A stretch of 64,000 bases of DNA from Halomonas sp. McH1-25 (GCF_022348165.1 NZ_JAKRFI010000010.1:1-64000); one strand, 5' to 3'. Counted from the stretch's first letter, positions 32,658-42,481 are shown. Numbers and translations: made by a program. Notes: generated by a model not told the origin, from the sequence alone.

Positions 32658-33684
32658 TGCGCTTCTCCTGACGTTGCAGGCTTCGTCCTATCAGCCAAAG
32701 AAAACCGCCACCGAGCGCCACGATCGCTGCCGGATCGAGCCAGGTCTGAGCCGACCGCCACTCCTCGAACGCGGGTAACACCATCCATTGCGTTTGCAGC
32801 ACGTAACCGACGAGACAGATGCCGGTGGCAATGCGCAGCCATACCCCGCTCTGCTTGGCAGCCGTGGATAGCAGAATGACAAAGGGAATCAGCAGGAAGA
32901 GCACGAACGAGGTTCGACCGATCCACTGCCAGCCCCCTTCGGCACGGTGGATGTACCAGACGATCTCGTCAGGGATATTGCCCGACCAGATGATGATCAA
33001 TTGGGAGAATCCCATGAACGCCCAACTCAGCAATACGGCAAGCCAGATGTTGGCGATGTCCTTGCGTATCGACGGCGTGACGTGCGGTGCAAGTATCCAC
33101 AAGCCTGCCGCCATGCTGCTGGCCGTCATGGCACAGATCCGCTCCAGGCCGAACACATCCGAATAGAACTCGGGCTCCAGCGACATGTACCAGTCGGTGG
33201 AAAAGAATGTCAGGGTGAAAACCCACAGAATCAACCCCGGCGCCGCGACAGGCTTGGCAAGGCGCGCTTTGTACGCCACCAACCAGGCTAGCCCCAGCCA
33301 GACGACGAAATAGATTGCCCAGCGCACCAGCAGAAAAGGCTCGTTGAGATAGAGCAGCTTGCGACGCACTACCTCGGGCAATTCACTGGGTGGACGTGTC
33401 CACGAGAACAGCTCGTCGACACCGAACAGCAACGGCAGCATGACCAGCGCAAACAGTGGCATGGTCATCGCCAAGGCGCGCCACACCGTCTGGCTGGCCT
33501 GGCCCCAGGCACCCCCGGTCATGCCGAAGGTCATCAATACCGCAATGGCTCCCAGCGGCAGCGCTCCCCAGGTCAGCGAAGCCACCAGCCAGCTACGCAG
33601 GAATGCGCTCCAGTCGTAAAAGGCGCCGACGGCGCATATGGCCAGGGCCACCAGGCCGATGATCGGTACCAGCGGTCTCGTCAT
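32650..33684 (-). CDS. actF: Alternative complex III subunit ActF (quinone-binding membrane subunit 2)
   Basis: A 344-residue polytopic membrane protein with about ten helices. LFSWTRPPSELPEVVRRKLLYLN, FSTDWYMSLEPEFYSDVFG and WSGNIPDEIVWYIHR are family blocks of the ActF/ActC type. In ACIII this NrfD-like subunit is membrane-embedded and pairs with ActC. The ATG follows GGAGGGCCACC. Overlaps of four bases with actE upstream and eight with the following gene show a continuous operon. Confidence 0.9.
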   Translation of the reverse strand: MTRPLVPIIGLVALAICAVGAFYDWSAFLRSWLVASLTWGALPLGAIAVLMTFGMTGGAWGQASQTVWRALAMTMPLFALVMLPLLFGVDELFSWTRPPSELPEVVRRKLLYLNEPFLLVRWAIYFVVWLGLAWLVAYKARLAKPVAAPGLILWVFTLTFFSTDWYMSLEPEFYSDVFGLERICAMTASSMAAGLWILAPHVTPSIRKDIANIWLAVLLSWAFMGFSQLIIIWSGNIPDEIVWYIHRAEGGWQWIGRTSFVLFLLIPFVILLSTAAKQSGVWLRIATGICLVGYVLQTQWMVLPAFEEWRSAQTWLDPAAIVALGGGFLWLIGRSLQRQEKRNE

Positions 33685-34280
33685 TGGTGGCCCTCCTGTC
33701 CTGCCGATATCGGGGGTTGCGTCGCTGACGTGTCGTGCTGACGCAGCTCGGTGCGTTGCTCCTCCGTCAGGTCGTCCAGCTCGGCATACTGGGAAAGCTG
33801 CAAGGCCTGGATGTAGGCGGCAATGGCCCAGCGATCATGCGGCGGCACACGATCGGCGTAGGAGTACATCACCCCATAACCGTCGGTGATGACATCGTAG
33901 AAATGACGCAATGGCGCATTGCGCAGGCGGTCGGTATGAAACGATGGCGGCGATGGGAAACCGCGCTGCACGATCATGCCGTTGCCATAGCCGGTGCGTG
34001 CATGGCAGGGCGAGCAGTAAATATTGAATTGCGCCTGCCCCCGTTCGAGCAGTTCTCGTGTCAACGGCATCGGCAAGGTCTCCGACACGGCCAGCTCGAC
34101 AGGCGCATCGCGAGGCACGGTGCCCGCGACGGGCACACGTGCCGACTGGTCGTCGGGCCATTCAGGCGCCGCTTCGTAAGTCTCGTACTTGGGCTGGTTG
34201 GCCATCGGCTCCTGGTCGCAGGCCGTCAACGCCATGACCAGCGCCAGCGTCAGGATGGCGAATCCTGCCAGGCGACTCAT
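33681..34280 (-). CDS. actE: Alternative complex III subunit ActE (monohaem cytochrome c lipoprotein)
   Basis: A 199-residue periplasmic cytochrome. A lipoprotein signal ends in the lipobox LTAC (Cys21), the haem is bound by CSPCH, and a candidate axial Met lies in GVMYSYADRV. In ACIII ActE is the likely electron exit towards cytochrome c or the caa3 oxidase. It overlaps both neighbours (actD and actF) by four bases each. The C-terminal tail is polar and rich in Thr, Gln and Glu. Confidence 0.9.
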   Translation of the reverse strand: MSRLAGFAILTLALVMALTACDQEPMANQPKYETYEAAPEWPDDQSARVPVAGTVPRDAPVELAVSETLPMPLTRELLERGQAQFNIYCSPCHARTGYGNGMIVQRGFPSPPSFHTDRLRNAPLRHFYDVITDGYGVMYSYADRVPPHDRWAIAAYIQALQLSQYAELDDLTEEQRTELRQHDTSATQPPISAGQEGHQ

Positions 34281-34807
34281 TCCGGGACCTCCCAGACTTC
34301 GACCGCCGCCAGTTCACGCAGGCGCTCGATCGTCCTCCCTCCGGCATAACGGCTATCGTAGCGATTCACGATCAGAAAGAAGCCATCGTCCGTGGCGCGT
34401 TCGAACTCGCTGACGTTGAAAGCCGGATGATAGGGCCGGGGCAAGCGGTTGCCGAAAAGCATGGCTACGACAGCGCCCACTACCGCGAACAGCAACCCGA
34501 ACACGAACGCGGGAATCAGGAACGCTGGCCAACTATGCAGTGGTTTTCCGCCCACGACGAACGGGTAGCTGAGCACGCTCGCATACCACTGCATGAAATA
34601 GACACCAGCCGCCCCGAGAATGGCCGCGATCAACGACATGATCGGCACCCAGCGCGGCTTGAACGCCATGGCCTCGGTCAGGCCCTCCACCGGATACGGC
34701 ACACAAGGCTCGAGTCGCCGATAACCGGCCTTGCGCATGCCCTGCACGGCGGCCACCAAAGCTTCGGCAGTCTCGAAGCGCGCCATGACGCCATACTCCT
34801 CAGCCAT
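34277..34807 (-). CDS. actD: Alternative complex III subunit ActD (DUF3341)
   Basis: A 176-residue protein with two membrane helices (about residues 52-75 and 97-120) and the N-terminal GVMARFETAEALVAAVQGMRKAGYRRLEPCVPYPVEGL domain typical of DUF3341. In ACIII it is a structural subunit without redox cofactors. The start is ATG at 34807, preceded by GGGAGG; a longer frame to 34852 lies inside actC. Its start overlaps the actC stop by eight bases. Confidence 0.9.
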   Translation of the reverse strand: MAEEYGVMARFETAEALVAAVQGMRKAGYRRLEPCVPYPVEGLTEAMAFKPRWVPIMSLIAAILGAAGVYFMQWYASVLSYPFVVGGKPLHSWPAFLIPAFVFGLLFAVVGAVVAMLFGNRLPRPYHPAFNVSEFERATDDGFFLIVNRYDSRYAGGRTIERLRELAAVEVWEVPE

Positions 34808-36164
34808 CCTCGCCTCCCTTGTTGCGCTTGGCGATGAGTCCTCGCATGTCATGCAGAGAAATCAGCGGCATGATCCGTACGAAGAGCAGCAAGAGCACGC
34901 CGAAGACCCCCAGCGAACCGATAAAGACGGCCCAGTCCCAAACCGTCGGCCAGGCTTCGCCCCAGGCCGACGGCATGTAATCGGCATGCGTCGAGGTGAA
35001 AACGATCTGGAAGCGTTCGAGCCACATGCCGATATCGCTGGTGATCGCCAGGCACAGCATGGCGATCGGCGAACGACGCACCCGCTTGAACCACAGCAAC
35101 TGCACCAGCACCACATTGCAGAAGATCATGCTCCACCAGGCCGGTGCATAGGGCCCGGTCCAACGATCGATATACACGTAGCGGTAATAGTCCTCACCGG
35201 AATACCAGGCGAAGAACATCTCCTGGGTGTAGGCGTAATCGACGACCAGCGCGAACACCAGCATCATGCGCCCCAGGTAGTCGAGGTGAGTACGCGTGAC
35301 GAGATCCTGAAGTCCGAACATGCTGCGTAGCAGCACGGCCAGCAGCGCCACCGTCGAGAATCCCGAGAACAGCGCCCCGGCCACAAAGTACGGTGGAAAG
35401 ATGGTGAAGTGATAGCCCGGCACGATGGACACCGCCAGATCCAGCGAGATGATCCCGGTGACGGCCACCACGATGGGAGCCGCCACCGAAGACAGAATCA
35501 TGTTGGCCTTCTCGTAGCGCGCCCAATGCGTGGCGGAGCCGCGCCAGCCGATGGCCAGCGTGCCGTAGAACACCCGGCCGAACCAGCTCGAGGCCCGGTC
35601 GCGCAGCGTCGCCAGGTCGGGCAGCAGGCTCAGGTACATGAACGATGCGGTGAAGGCCAGATAGGTGAAGATGGCGAAGAAGTCCCACACCAGAGGGCTG
35701 CGCCACTGCGGCCACAACTCCATGTCGTTGGGGTATGGCAACAGGTAATAAAAGAACCAGGGACGCCCCAGGTGGATGATCGGATAGGCACCGGCCAGCA
35801 CCACCGCAAACATGGCCATGGCCTCGGCGAAGCGGTTGATCGAGGCGCGCCATGGTTGTCGGGTGATCAACAGCACGGCGGAAATCAGCGTGCCCGCGTG
35901 AGCGATCCCGATCCACCAGATCGTGTTGGTGATGGGAAAGCCCCAGGCGACGGGAATGTTGATGCCGAAGAGCCCGACCCCCACCTCGAACACATAGCCC
36001 AGCGCGGCGAAGAACATCAACGCGATCAGCGCACAGACGAGCAATGCCACGAACCACGAGCGCGGCGAGGGATCACGCAGCACCAGATTGCTGATCCGCT
36101 CGGTCAGCCGGGCGTGGGTGAGATCGGGAGGCAGCAAGGGGCGATGCTTGTCGTGCCGATTCAT
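34800..36164 (-). CDS. actC: Alternative complex III subunit ActC (NrfD-like quinol-oxidising subunit)
   Basis: A 454-residue NrfD/PsrC-family membrane protein with about ten helices. WWIGIAHAGTLISAVLLITRQPWR and the LGRPWFFYYLLPYPNDMELWPQWRSPLVWD block are characteristic of the ActC family. It holds the quinol-binding site near the periplasmic face and delivers electrons to the iron-sulfur clusters of ActB. It overlaps actB by four bases (ATGA), with a GGAAAGG site. Confidence 0.93.
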   Translation of the reverse strand: MNRHDKHRPLLPPDLTHARLTERISNLVLRDPSPRSWFVALLVCALIALMFFAALGYVFEVGVGLFGINIPVAWGFPITNTIWWIGIAHAGTLISAVLLITRQPWRASINRFAEAMAMFAVVLAGAYPIIHLGRPWFFYYLLPYPNDMELWPQWRSPLVWDFFAIFTYLAFTASFMYLSLLPDLATLRDRASSWFGRVFYGTLAIGWRGSATHWARYEKANMILSSVAAPIVVAVTGIISLDLAVSIVPGYHFTIFPPYFVAGALFSGFSTVALLAVLLRSMFGLQDLVTRTHLDYLGRMMLVFALVVDYAYTQEMFFAWYSGEDYYRYVYIDRWTGPYAPAWWSMIFCNVVLVQLLWFKRVRRSPIAMLCLAITSDIGMWLERFQIVFTSTHADYMPSAWGEAWPTVWDWAVFIGSLGVFGVLLLLFVRIMPLISLHDMRGLIAKRNKGGEDG

Positions 36165-39100
36165 GCCTTTCCTCCCCTGCCGTTGGCTATCGGGTCAGGC
36201 TCGAAGATCCTCACGATCTGTTCGTCATAATCGAGGCCTTCCGCCGATGCCTGATGCACGTTCGCCTTTTCCTGCTCCGGCGCGACCAGCGGATCGGGCT
36301 GCGGTGCCTCGACATCGTGGTTGGGGTTGCCGACACCGGCCAGGTACGACACCCGCGGTCGCGTGTTGAGGTGTTCCAACATGCCATAACTCAGCGGATG
36401 GTCCTTGAGCCGCCTGACGTGACTGCGCTCGTCGCTGATGTCACCGAACACGATGGCCTGGGTCGGGCAGGCCTGTTGGCAGGCAGTCTGCAGGGCACCA
36501 TCCGGAATCGGTTCATCGTCGATATCCGCGGTGATGCGCGCCCGGTTGATGCGCTGGACGCAGAAGGTGCACTTTTCCATGACCCCGCGCGAGCGCACCG
36601 TGACCTCGGGATTGTGAACGGGCTCGGGCTGCGTATAGGTTGCCTGCTCGCCGGTGTAATCGAACCAATTGAAGCGTCGCACCTTGTACGGGCAGTTCTG
36701 CGAGCAGTAACGCGTACCGATGCAACGGTTGTAGATCATTTCATTGAGCCCAGAGGCGGAGTGCTGGGTAGCCTCGACGGGGCACACGTATTCGCACGGC
36801 GCGTTCTCGCAGTGCATGCACAGCACCGGCTGGAAAAACAGATGCGGACTCTCCGGCGGGCCTTCGAAATAGCGGTCGATGCGGATCCAGTGCATTTCAC
36901 GGCCGCGCGACACCTCTTCGGGGCCAACGATGGGTATATTGTTTTCGGCCTGACAGGCCGTGACGCAGGCATTGCAGCCAATGCAGGCGGTGAGGTCGAC
37001 AGCCATGCCCCAGGCATACTCGGCCTCCCGCTCGGCGGGCCAGGGCTCGGGATACAGGGATTCGTGAGGCCCCGGATGCTTGGCGAACTCGGGATGCTTG
37101 CGATATTCCTCGAGCGTGGTGGCGCGAATCAGGTCGCGCCCATGAATGGCATGGTGATTCTGGGTCGTGGCCAGCGTCTCGTGGCGATCCAGCGTCTCCA
37201 GCGTGACCGGGCTCGCCCAATGGCGGTCCGTGGTATGAAACACATAGGCATCGCTGCCGACGCCGTCGGCGATATGCCCGATACCCTTTCGGCCATATCC
37301 CAGTTGCAGCGTAACGGCGCGATCCGGCATGCCCGGCAGTGGATACACCGGCACCTCGACCTCGGCCTCGCCGGCTTGCGCCTTGACGCGTACCACATCA
37401 CCCTCTTTCAGCCCGTATTCCTGCGCCAGTACGGGACTGATCAGCAAGGCATTGTTCCAGGTCAGTTTGGTCAGCGGCCGTGGCAGTTCCTGCAACCAGC
37501 CGTTGTTGGCATACGAACCGTCCCAGACCGCCGGGTCGGGTTGCAATTGCAGCGTGATGGCATCGTCGGGAATACGTTCGCCTGGGGCGAACGACAACGT
37601 GTGCATCCAGTCGTCACGCAGCGGCGAATTCAGTGTGGCGAAAGCGCTGTCGGCGACCATGCCGTCGCGCAGGCTGCGCCGCCAGAACGTTTCGAAATCG
37701 CTGCCAACGTACTGCTCCAGCCAATAGTCGATCAGCAACCGACGCGCATCCTCGTCGGTGCCCTGGCCCATGGCCGCCAGGAACTGTAGGGCGCTCTTGC
37801 CGCCGTGCAGTGGTTGGATCAACGGCTGCAACAGGCTGATGGTGCCATCGTAGGCGCGGGCATCGGCCCAGGTCTCGAGCGGGTGGCGAGCCGGAATGTG
37901 CCAGTGGGACACCTGCCCCGTCTCATCGTAATATTCGCCCCAATGCAGGCGCCAGGGCACCTGACGGTAGGCCTGCTGAAAGTCCAGATCGGCCGGTGCC
38001 GTGTAGACGGGATTGGTGCCCATGACCACCAGCGACTCCACCCGGCCGTCCTGTATTTCCCCGGTCAGCTCGCTCAAGGGGCGTGCAGTGTGGCCGACAT
38101 CCACCGGCTCGATATAAGTCACCGTCTTGCCATAGGCGCCCAGGCGCTCGTTGATGGCATGGGCAATGGCATGCACTTCGGGCGGTTGCTGATCGCCAGG
38201 AACCACTACGGCCCTGCCGGCATGCCTTTGCAGATCGTCCACCATCGGCTGCAGCCAGCTATCCGGCACTACCGGCTGCGCGGGCGGCTCGACATCGAGC
38301 CCCATGGCCACGGCGAACTGGCGAGCGAAATCGAGTGTCTGGTGATAAGGCAGGCGATAACGGTGGTCAGCGATGCTACCGGTAATGCTGGGCGTCGACT
38401 CGACGGCATACAGGCGAGCCAGAAATCCATCGTTGTCGCGGGGGCGGCGCTGTTCCATGAAATCGTGGGCATAGCGCAGAAAGCCCGGCTGCGCCTGCAT
38501 GAAATCGGCGCCCAGCGAGGCGACCACCAGGGCCTGGTCGAAGTGGTAGACCGCTTCCCGCGGCTCGCCGAACAGACGCTCCGTACCGGCATAGACGGCA
38601 TAGCGATCGATGGGCTCATGCACGTACCAGCGTGCCTGTGGCCAGCGCTCGAGTAGCGCCTGTAGGTAGGCGAACTGGCTTGGCGAGGTCAGGCTACCGG
38701 TGAGTAGATGCAGACCGCGCCCTTGTGTGTCATCCCAGACCAGGCGCTTCTCGTTCAGTTCGAGCAGGAAAGTGCCGTAACCGGCCACCTCGCCGCGATT
38801 CATCACCGCGGCCGAGCGGTCCGGGTCATACAGCGACAATACCGAGGCCTGGGAGAAGACATCGCAGGCCCCTAGCGTCGCCGGATGGTCCGGATTGCCC
38901 TCCAGCTTGACTGGGCGTCCCTGATGAGCCTGTGCCAGCAAGCCGTGGGCGTAGCCGCCGATCAGATGCGAGGTGGCGTAATAGCGGGGCATGCCCGGCA
39001 CTTCGCCCTCCGGCATGTTGACGTAGGGAACGATGAATTCCAGTGGTTGCCTGCCGCAGGCGGTCAACCCGGCCAGTGCCATGCTGGCCGCCATGAGCTT

Positions 39101-39286
39101 GAGTGCACCGCGCCGATCCATGGGGGCTTCCCAGACGGCGCCCAGGCGAGGGAATTCCTGATTCAGGAACTGGCCGAAAGTCTCGCTCTCGGCCAGTTCC
39201 TCCAGGCTGCGCCAGTACTGAGGTCCTCGCGCCTGGCCCAGCCGCTCACGAATGTGCTGCAGTTCGTCGTGGCTTATCGATGACAT
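36161..39286 (-). CDS. actB: Alternative complex III subunit ActB (molybdopterin oxidoreductase-like, iron-sulfur)
   Basis: A 1041-residue periplasmic subunit. After about 55 residues comes a Tat-type signal with a lipobox (RRGALKLMAASM, then LTAC). A long molybdopterin oxidoreductase-like domain without cofactor-binding motifs follows, then a ferredoxin-type domain at about 760-970 with Cys groups CIGCNACVTAC, CMHCENAPCEYVC, CIGTRYCSQNC (three Cys, fitting a [3Fe-4S] cluster) and CTFC with CQQAC. This matches the known ActB build: three [4Fe-4S] and one [3Fe-4S]. The start taken is ATG at 39286; a GTG nine bases upstream is possible. It overlaps the end of actA. Confidence 0.94.
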   Translation of the reverse strand: MSSISHDELQHIRERLGQARGPQYWRSLEELAESETFGQFLNQEFPRLGAVWEAPMDRRGALKLMAASMALAGLTACGRQPLEFIVPYVNMPEGEVPGMPRYYATSHLIGGYAHGLLAQAHQGRPVKLEGNPDHPATLGACDVFSQASVLSLYDPDRSAAVMNRGEVAGYGTFLLELNEKRLVWDDTQGRGLHLLTGSLTSPSQFAYLQALLERWPQARWYVHEPIDRYAVYAGTERLFGEPREAVYHFDQALVVASLGADFMQAQPGFLRYAHDFMEQRRPRDNDGFLARLYAVESTPSITGSIADHRYRLPYHQTLDFARQFAVAMGLDVEPPAQPVVPDSWLQPMVDDLQRHAGRAVVVPGDQQPPEVHAIAHAINERLGAYGKTVTYIEPVDVGHTARPLSELTGEIQDGRVESLVVMGTNPVYTAPADLDFQQAYRQVPWRLHWGEYYDETGQVSHWHIPARHPLETWADARAYDGTISLLQPLIQPLHGGKSALQFLAAMGQGTDEDARRLLIDYWLEQYVGSDFETFWRRSLRDGMVADSAFATLNSPLRDDWMHTLSFAPGERIPDDAITLQLQPDPAVWDGSYANNGWLQELPRPLTKLTWNNALLISPVLAQEYGLKEGDVVRVKAQAGEAEVEVPVYPLPGMPDRAVTLQLGYGRKGIGHIADGVGSDAYVFHTTDRHWASPVTLETLDRHETLATTQNHHAIHGRDLIRATTLEEYRKHPEFAKHPGPHESLYPEPWPAEREAEYAWGMAVDLTACIGCNACVTACQAENNIPIVGPEEVSRGREMHWIRIDRYFEGPPESPHLFFQPVLCMHCENAPCEYVCPVEATQHSASGLNEMIYNRCIGTRYCSQNCPYKVRRFNWFDYTGEQATYTQPEPVHNPEVTVRSRGVMEKCTFCVQRINRARITADIDDEPIPDGALQTACQQACPTQAIVFGDISDERSHVRRLKDHPLSYGMLEHLNTRPRVSYLAGVGNPNHDVEAPQPDPLVAPEQEKANVHQASAEGLDYDEQIVRIFEPDPIANGRGGKA

Positions 39287-39927
39287 GTGACGCACTCGGT
39301 CAGGTTGTCCTTGCGGATGGCATAGCGTTCCAGCAGCTCATGGCCCGGAATTCCGTCCTTGGCAGGGTCGTAGCCCATTGCCGTGATCTTGTCGGCAGGC
39401 CGAAGATTGGGTTCGGGGTTACGGTGACAGGAGAGGCACCACTGCATGGTCAGAGGCTTTCTTTGGGACGTGATAGGCATCTCATCGACACGTCCATGGC
39501 ACGACTCGCAGCCGACGCCGTTGTTGACGTGAGCGCGGTGACTGAAATAGGTGAAATCGGGCAGATCATGCACCCTGACCCACTCGATGGGCTCATCACG
39601 CTTCAGGCTCTGCCGCACCGGCTCGAGCATCTCGGCGTTGGTCCACAGTTGGGAATGGCAGGTCATGCAGGTATAAGTGGGAGGCAGGCCGGCAAAATCG
39701 GATTTTTCGACGCCGGTATGGCAATACTGGCAGTCCAGTCCCAGACCGCTCACATGATGCTCGTGACTGAAGGGCACCGGCTGTTCCGGTGTGGTATATA
39801 CCCCGGTGTCGTGAGCCGAACTTCCGATCGTCACGGCAACCAGGATGAGGATCACGACGCCGAAGGCGCCTCCCCAGAGTGCCATGCTGACCAGCGAATT
39901 TGCCCGACGGGGGAAAATTTGCGGCAT
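39274..39927 (-). CDS. actA: Alternative complex III subunit ActA (pentahaem cytochrome c)
   Basis: A 217-residue membrane-anchored multihaem cytochrome. One helix lies at about residues 10-33 and five CxxCH motifs follow (CQYCH, CMTCH, CESCH, CLSCH, CVTCH), the number expected of ActA. It probably relays electrons between ActB and ActE or the oxidase. It is the first gene of the operon, with AGGGAGAG before the ATG, and overlaps actB. The promoter must lie in the 226 bases before it, which are shared with the divergent P-type ATPase gene. Confidence 0.93.
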   Translation of the reverse strand: MPQIFPRRANSLVSMALWGGAFGVVILILVAVTIGSSAHDTGVYTTPEQPVPFSHEHHVSGLGLDCQYCHTGVEKSDFAGLPPTYTCMTCHSQLWTNAEMLEPVRQSLKRDEPIEWVRVHDLPDFTYFSHRAHVNNGVGCESCHGRVDEMPITSQRKPLTMQWCLSCHRNPEPNLRPADKITAMGYDPAKDGIPGHELLERYAIRKDNLTECVTCHR

Positions 39928-40153
39928 CGGTCTCTCCCTGACCTTGCTCTTATTATCTCCTCATGTTGCCGTTATCCGGCCCCAACCAAGCTAACTATAG
40001 GTAAGGATCGCTCGGTTTCGCCAACTAGCAGGCAAATAATTTTCCTTGATTTTATTGTTTTTTAAAGAAAAAACAGGCTAGTGGCCAAAGTCGACGACGG
40101 TATGGCCTAGTTTGGCTATGCTCAGCACGGAACCGTAAAATGACGAGCCACAC
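39928..40153. promoter_or_regulatory. Divergent promoter region, actA / P-type ATPase
   Basis: An AT-rich stretch with an imperfectly known regulatory content: TGTTTTTT (40056-40063) and AAAAAACA (40068-40075) form an 8-base inverted repeat with loop AAAG in the middle of the region. No FNR/Anr box (TTGAT-N4-ATCAA) is present. It should contain the operon promoter for ACIII-caa3 on the minus strand. Confidence 0.5.
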
Positions 40154-42457
40154 ATGCCGCAACGCTTGCCTGGCAGCGCCAAATCGTCTGCCGGCCTGTC
40201 TCCACATGACACGACGGCCGGCACGGAAGAATGTGACGCCATCTTTGCCGTGCAAGGCATGTGGTGCAGCAGTTGCGCCTTCGCCATCGAACATTTCCTC
40301 AAGAAACAGCCCGGCGTACTCGATGCCAGCGTCAACTTCGTGACGGCGACGGCCCTGGTACGCTGGTCGCCCAACGCGACGGGGCAGGCGTCGCTGGAGC
40401 GGGGCATCGCCTCGCTCGGTTATCGTCTGACCAGCCAGGCAAGCACCCAGGACAGCCGTGAAAGGCTGGCACGGGCACGTCGCACCCTGATCGTTCGGCT
40501 TGGCGTCAGCATCGCTTTCGGCATGTGGACGCTGATGGCCTCGGCGTTGCTGTACTTCAACTATGGCCTGGGTCCACGGGTCGACTGGATCATAGCCCTT
40601 GTGGCTAGCCTGCTTGCCCTGCCCGTAGTGAGCTATGCAGGCCTGCCCTTCTACCGGGCGGCCTGGCGCACGTTGCGTGCCGGGCACCCCGGCATGGATG
40701 TGCTGGTCAGCCTGGGTGTGATCAGTGCCATGCTGTTCTCTGCCTGGCATCTCTGGCGCGGGTCGCCTGACGTCTATGTCGACACGGCAGTCATGTTGAT
40801 CACCTTGCTGCTGATAGGGCGCCTGGTGGAACTGGCCAGCCGCCAGGATGGCATGGAAGCATTGGCGAGCCTGGACAGCCTTTCTCCCGAGAGCGCCAAG
40901 GTCTGGCGACACGATCGCTGGGAGACTCGGAAACTGGAGGATATCCAGTGCGGCGACCGGGTCCATGTCGACGCTCAAGCCACCCTTCCCTTCGATGGCT
41001 CTCTCGATGACGACCGGGCCCTGATCGACCGCGCCGTATTGACCGGCGAGACGACGCCCGTACTGATGACACGAGGCGATCGTGTCGAAGCGGGCTGTGT
41101 CAATGCCGGCCCCGCCCTCACCTTGCGTGTCGAGGCACCGCTGGGCCAGCGCTATATCGACAGCTTGCGCAATCGCACCCTGCAACTCTATGCCCGCAAG
41201 GGCGAATTCCAGAAAGTGTCGGATAGTGTCGCCCGCTGGTTGCCCTCCACCGCCCTGGGGCTAGCCGTGGGTACGTTCATTCTGGTATTGGCGCGCGGCG
41301 CCGCCCTGGACGAGGCATTCGCCTGGTCGCTGTCGGTATTGATCGTCGCCTGCCCTTGCGCCGTGGGCCTGGCCATTCCTGTCGTCACGCAGGCAGCAAC
41401 CGCTCGCGGGCTACGCCAAGGCATCGTTTTCAAGGACCTGAGCGCGTTCGAGACGTTGGCCAAGGCACGCAGCATTGCCTTCGACAAGACCGGCACTCTG
41501 ACCACCGGACAGCTCGGCATCCACGCCATCCATACCGCTTGCGGCGTTTCCGGCGACGACGTGCTGCGCCTCGCCGCCCAGGCGGAACAGGGCATCACGC
41601 ACCCGGTGGCACAGACGCTGCGTCGCCATGCCGTCGAGCGGGGACTGACGCTAGTCGATGACCTGATCACCACGCACTACCCTAGCCAGGGCATTGCGGT
41701 ACGCGAGCCACAGGGCGACATCCTGCGTGTAGGCTCGCCACGCTGGCTGAAAGAGCAAGGCATCGATCTTCCTGAGGTTGACGACAACGCGGGCAAGCTC
41801 GTCGGCGTGGCCCGAGGAGAACGTTGGCTGGGTACCCTGATCCTCGACGAGACGTTGACGCGCGACGCCGCGGCAGCGGTGGCGCACTTCCGAGATGCCT
41901 CGTTCACCCTGGCGTTGCTGAGTGGAGATCAGGCAGCCAACGTGCATACGATCGGGCAACGTGGCGGGTTTCGCCGCAGCGAGCGATTTGCCGAGTTGAC
42001 ACCGGACGCCAAGGCCAGACTGGTCGACGCCCTACCGAAACCCTCGGTATTCGTCGGCGACGGCATCAACGACACTTTGGCCCTGGCCACAGCCACAACA
42101 GGCATCAGCGTTGCCGGTGCCACGCCACAGGCGCGAGACATCGCTTCGGTGTCGCTGCTCACGACAGGCATCGGCCAAGCGTGGCAAGCACATCGTCTGG
42201 CACGCTCGGCCTATCGTCTGATGCGCCAGAACCTGGTCTTCTCGGTGGCCTACAACGCGCTGGCCCTAGGCCTCGCCGTATGGATGCCTATACCGCCAGT
42301 GATTGCCGCCGGCGCCATGGCGTTCAGCTCGGTCAGCGTTCTGGCAAATGCAGCGCGGCTCTATATTCCACCGGATGACGACGCACGAGCGCAGAAGGCA
42401 TTGCACGAATCGCCAGGACAGACGGATCAAGCAAGCGAAGCGAGAGCGGCGGGATGA
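40154..42457 (+). CDS. Heavy-metal (copper-type) P1B ATPase, CcoI/CopA2-like
   Basis: A 767-residue copper-type transporter. One N-terminal metal-binding domain has the motif GMWCSSCAFAIEHFL; the MWC form is typical of CcoI-type pumps that load copper for cytochrome oxidases rather than for detoxification. About eight helices, the ion-binding CPCAVGLA in helix six, the phosphorylation site DKTGTLTTG and the hinge VGDGINDTLALATA follow. It is divergent from the ACIII-caa3 operon and may deliver Cu+ to the periplasm for CuA/CuB. The metal and role are inferred from motifs and context. The ATG has no strong site. Confidence 0.87.
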   Translation: MPQRLPGSAKSSAGLSPHDTTAGTEECDAIFAVQGMWCSSCAFAIEHFLKKQPGVLDASVNFVTATALVRWSPNATGQASLERGIASLGYRLTSQASTQDSRERLARARRTLIVRLGVSIAFGMWTLMASALLYFNYGLGPRVDWIIALVASLLALPVVSYAGLPFYRAAWRTLRAGHPGMDVLVSLGVISAMLFSAWHLWRGSPDVYVDTAVMLITLLLIGRLVELASRQDGMEALASLDSLSPESAKVWRHDRWETRKLEDIQCGDRVHVDAQATLPFDGSLDDDRALIDRAVLTGETTPVLMTRGDRVEAGCVNAGPALTLRVEAPLGQRYIDSLRNRTLQLYARKGEFQKVSDSVARWLPSTALGLAVGTFILVLARGAALDEAFAWSLSVLIVACPCAVGLAIPVVTQAATARGLRQGIVFKDLSAFETLAKARSIAFDKTGTLTTGQLGIHAIHTACGVSGDDVLRLAAQAEQGITHPVAQTLRRHAVERGLTLVDDLITTHYPSQGIAVREPQGDILRVGSPRWLKEQGIDLPEVDDNAGKLVGVARGERWLGTLILDETLTRDAAAAVAHFRDASFTLALLSGDQAANVHTIGQRGGFRRSERFAELTPDAKARLVDALPKPSVFVGDGINDTLALATATTGISVAGATPQARDIASVSLLTTGIGQAWQAHRLARSAYRLMRQNLVFSVAYNALALGLAVWMPIPPVIAAGAMAFSSVSVLANAARLYIPPDDDARAQKALHESPGQTDQASEARAAG

Positions 42458-42481
42458 TACATGAGGAAAATAAAGAGAAGA

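Noticed and set aside
40056-40075. Inverted repeat TGTTTTTT/AAAAAACA as a terminator
   Set aside because: It lies between divergent start codons, not after a gene, and the stem is pure AT; a curved promoter DNA element is more likely.
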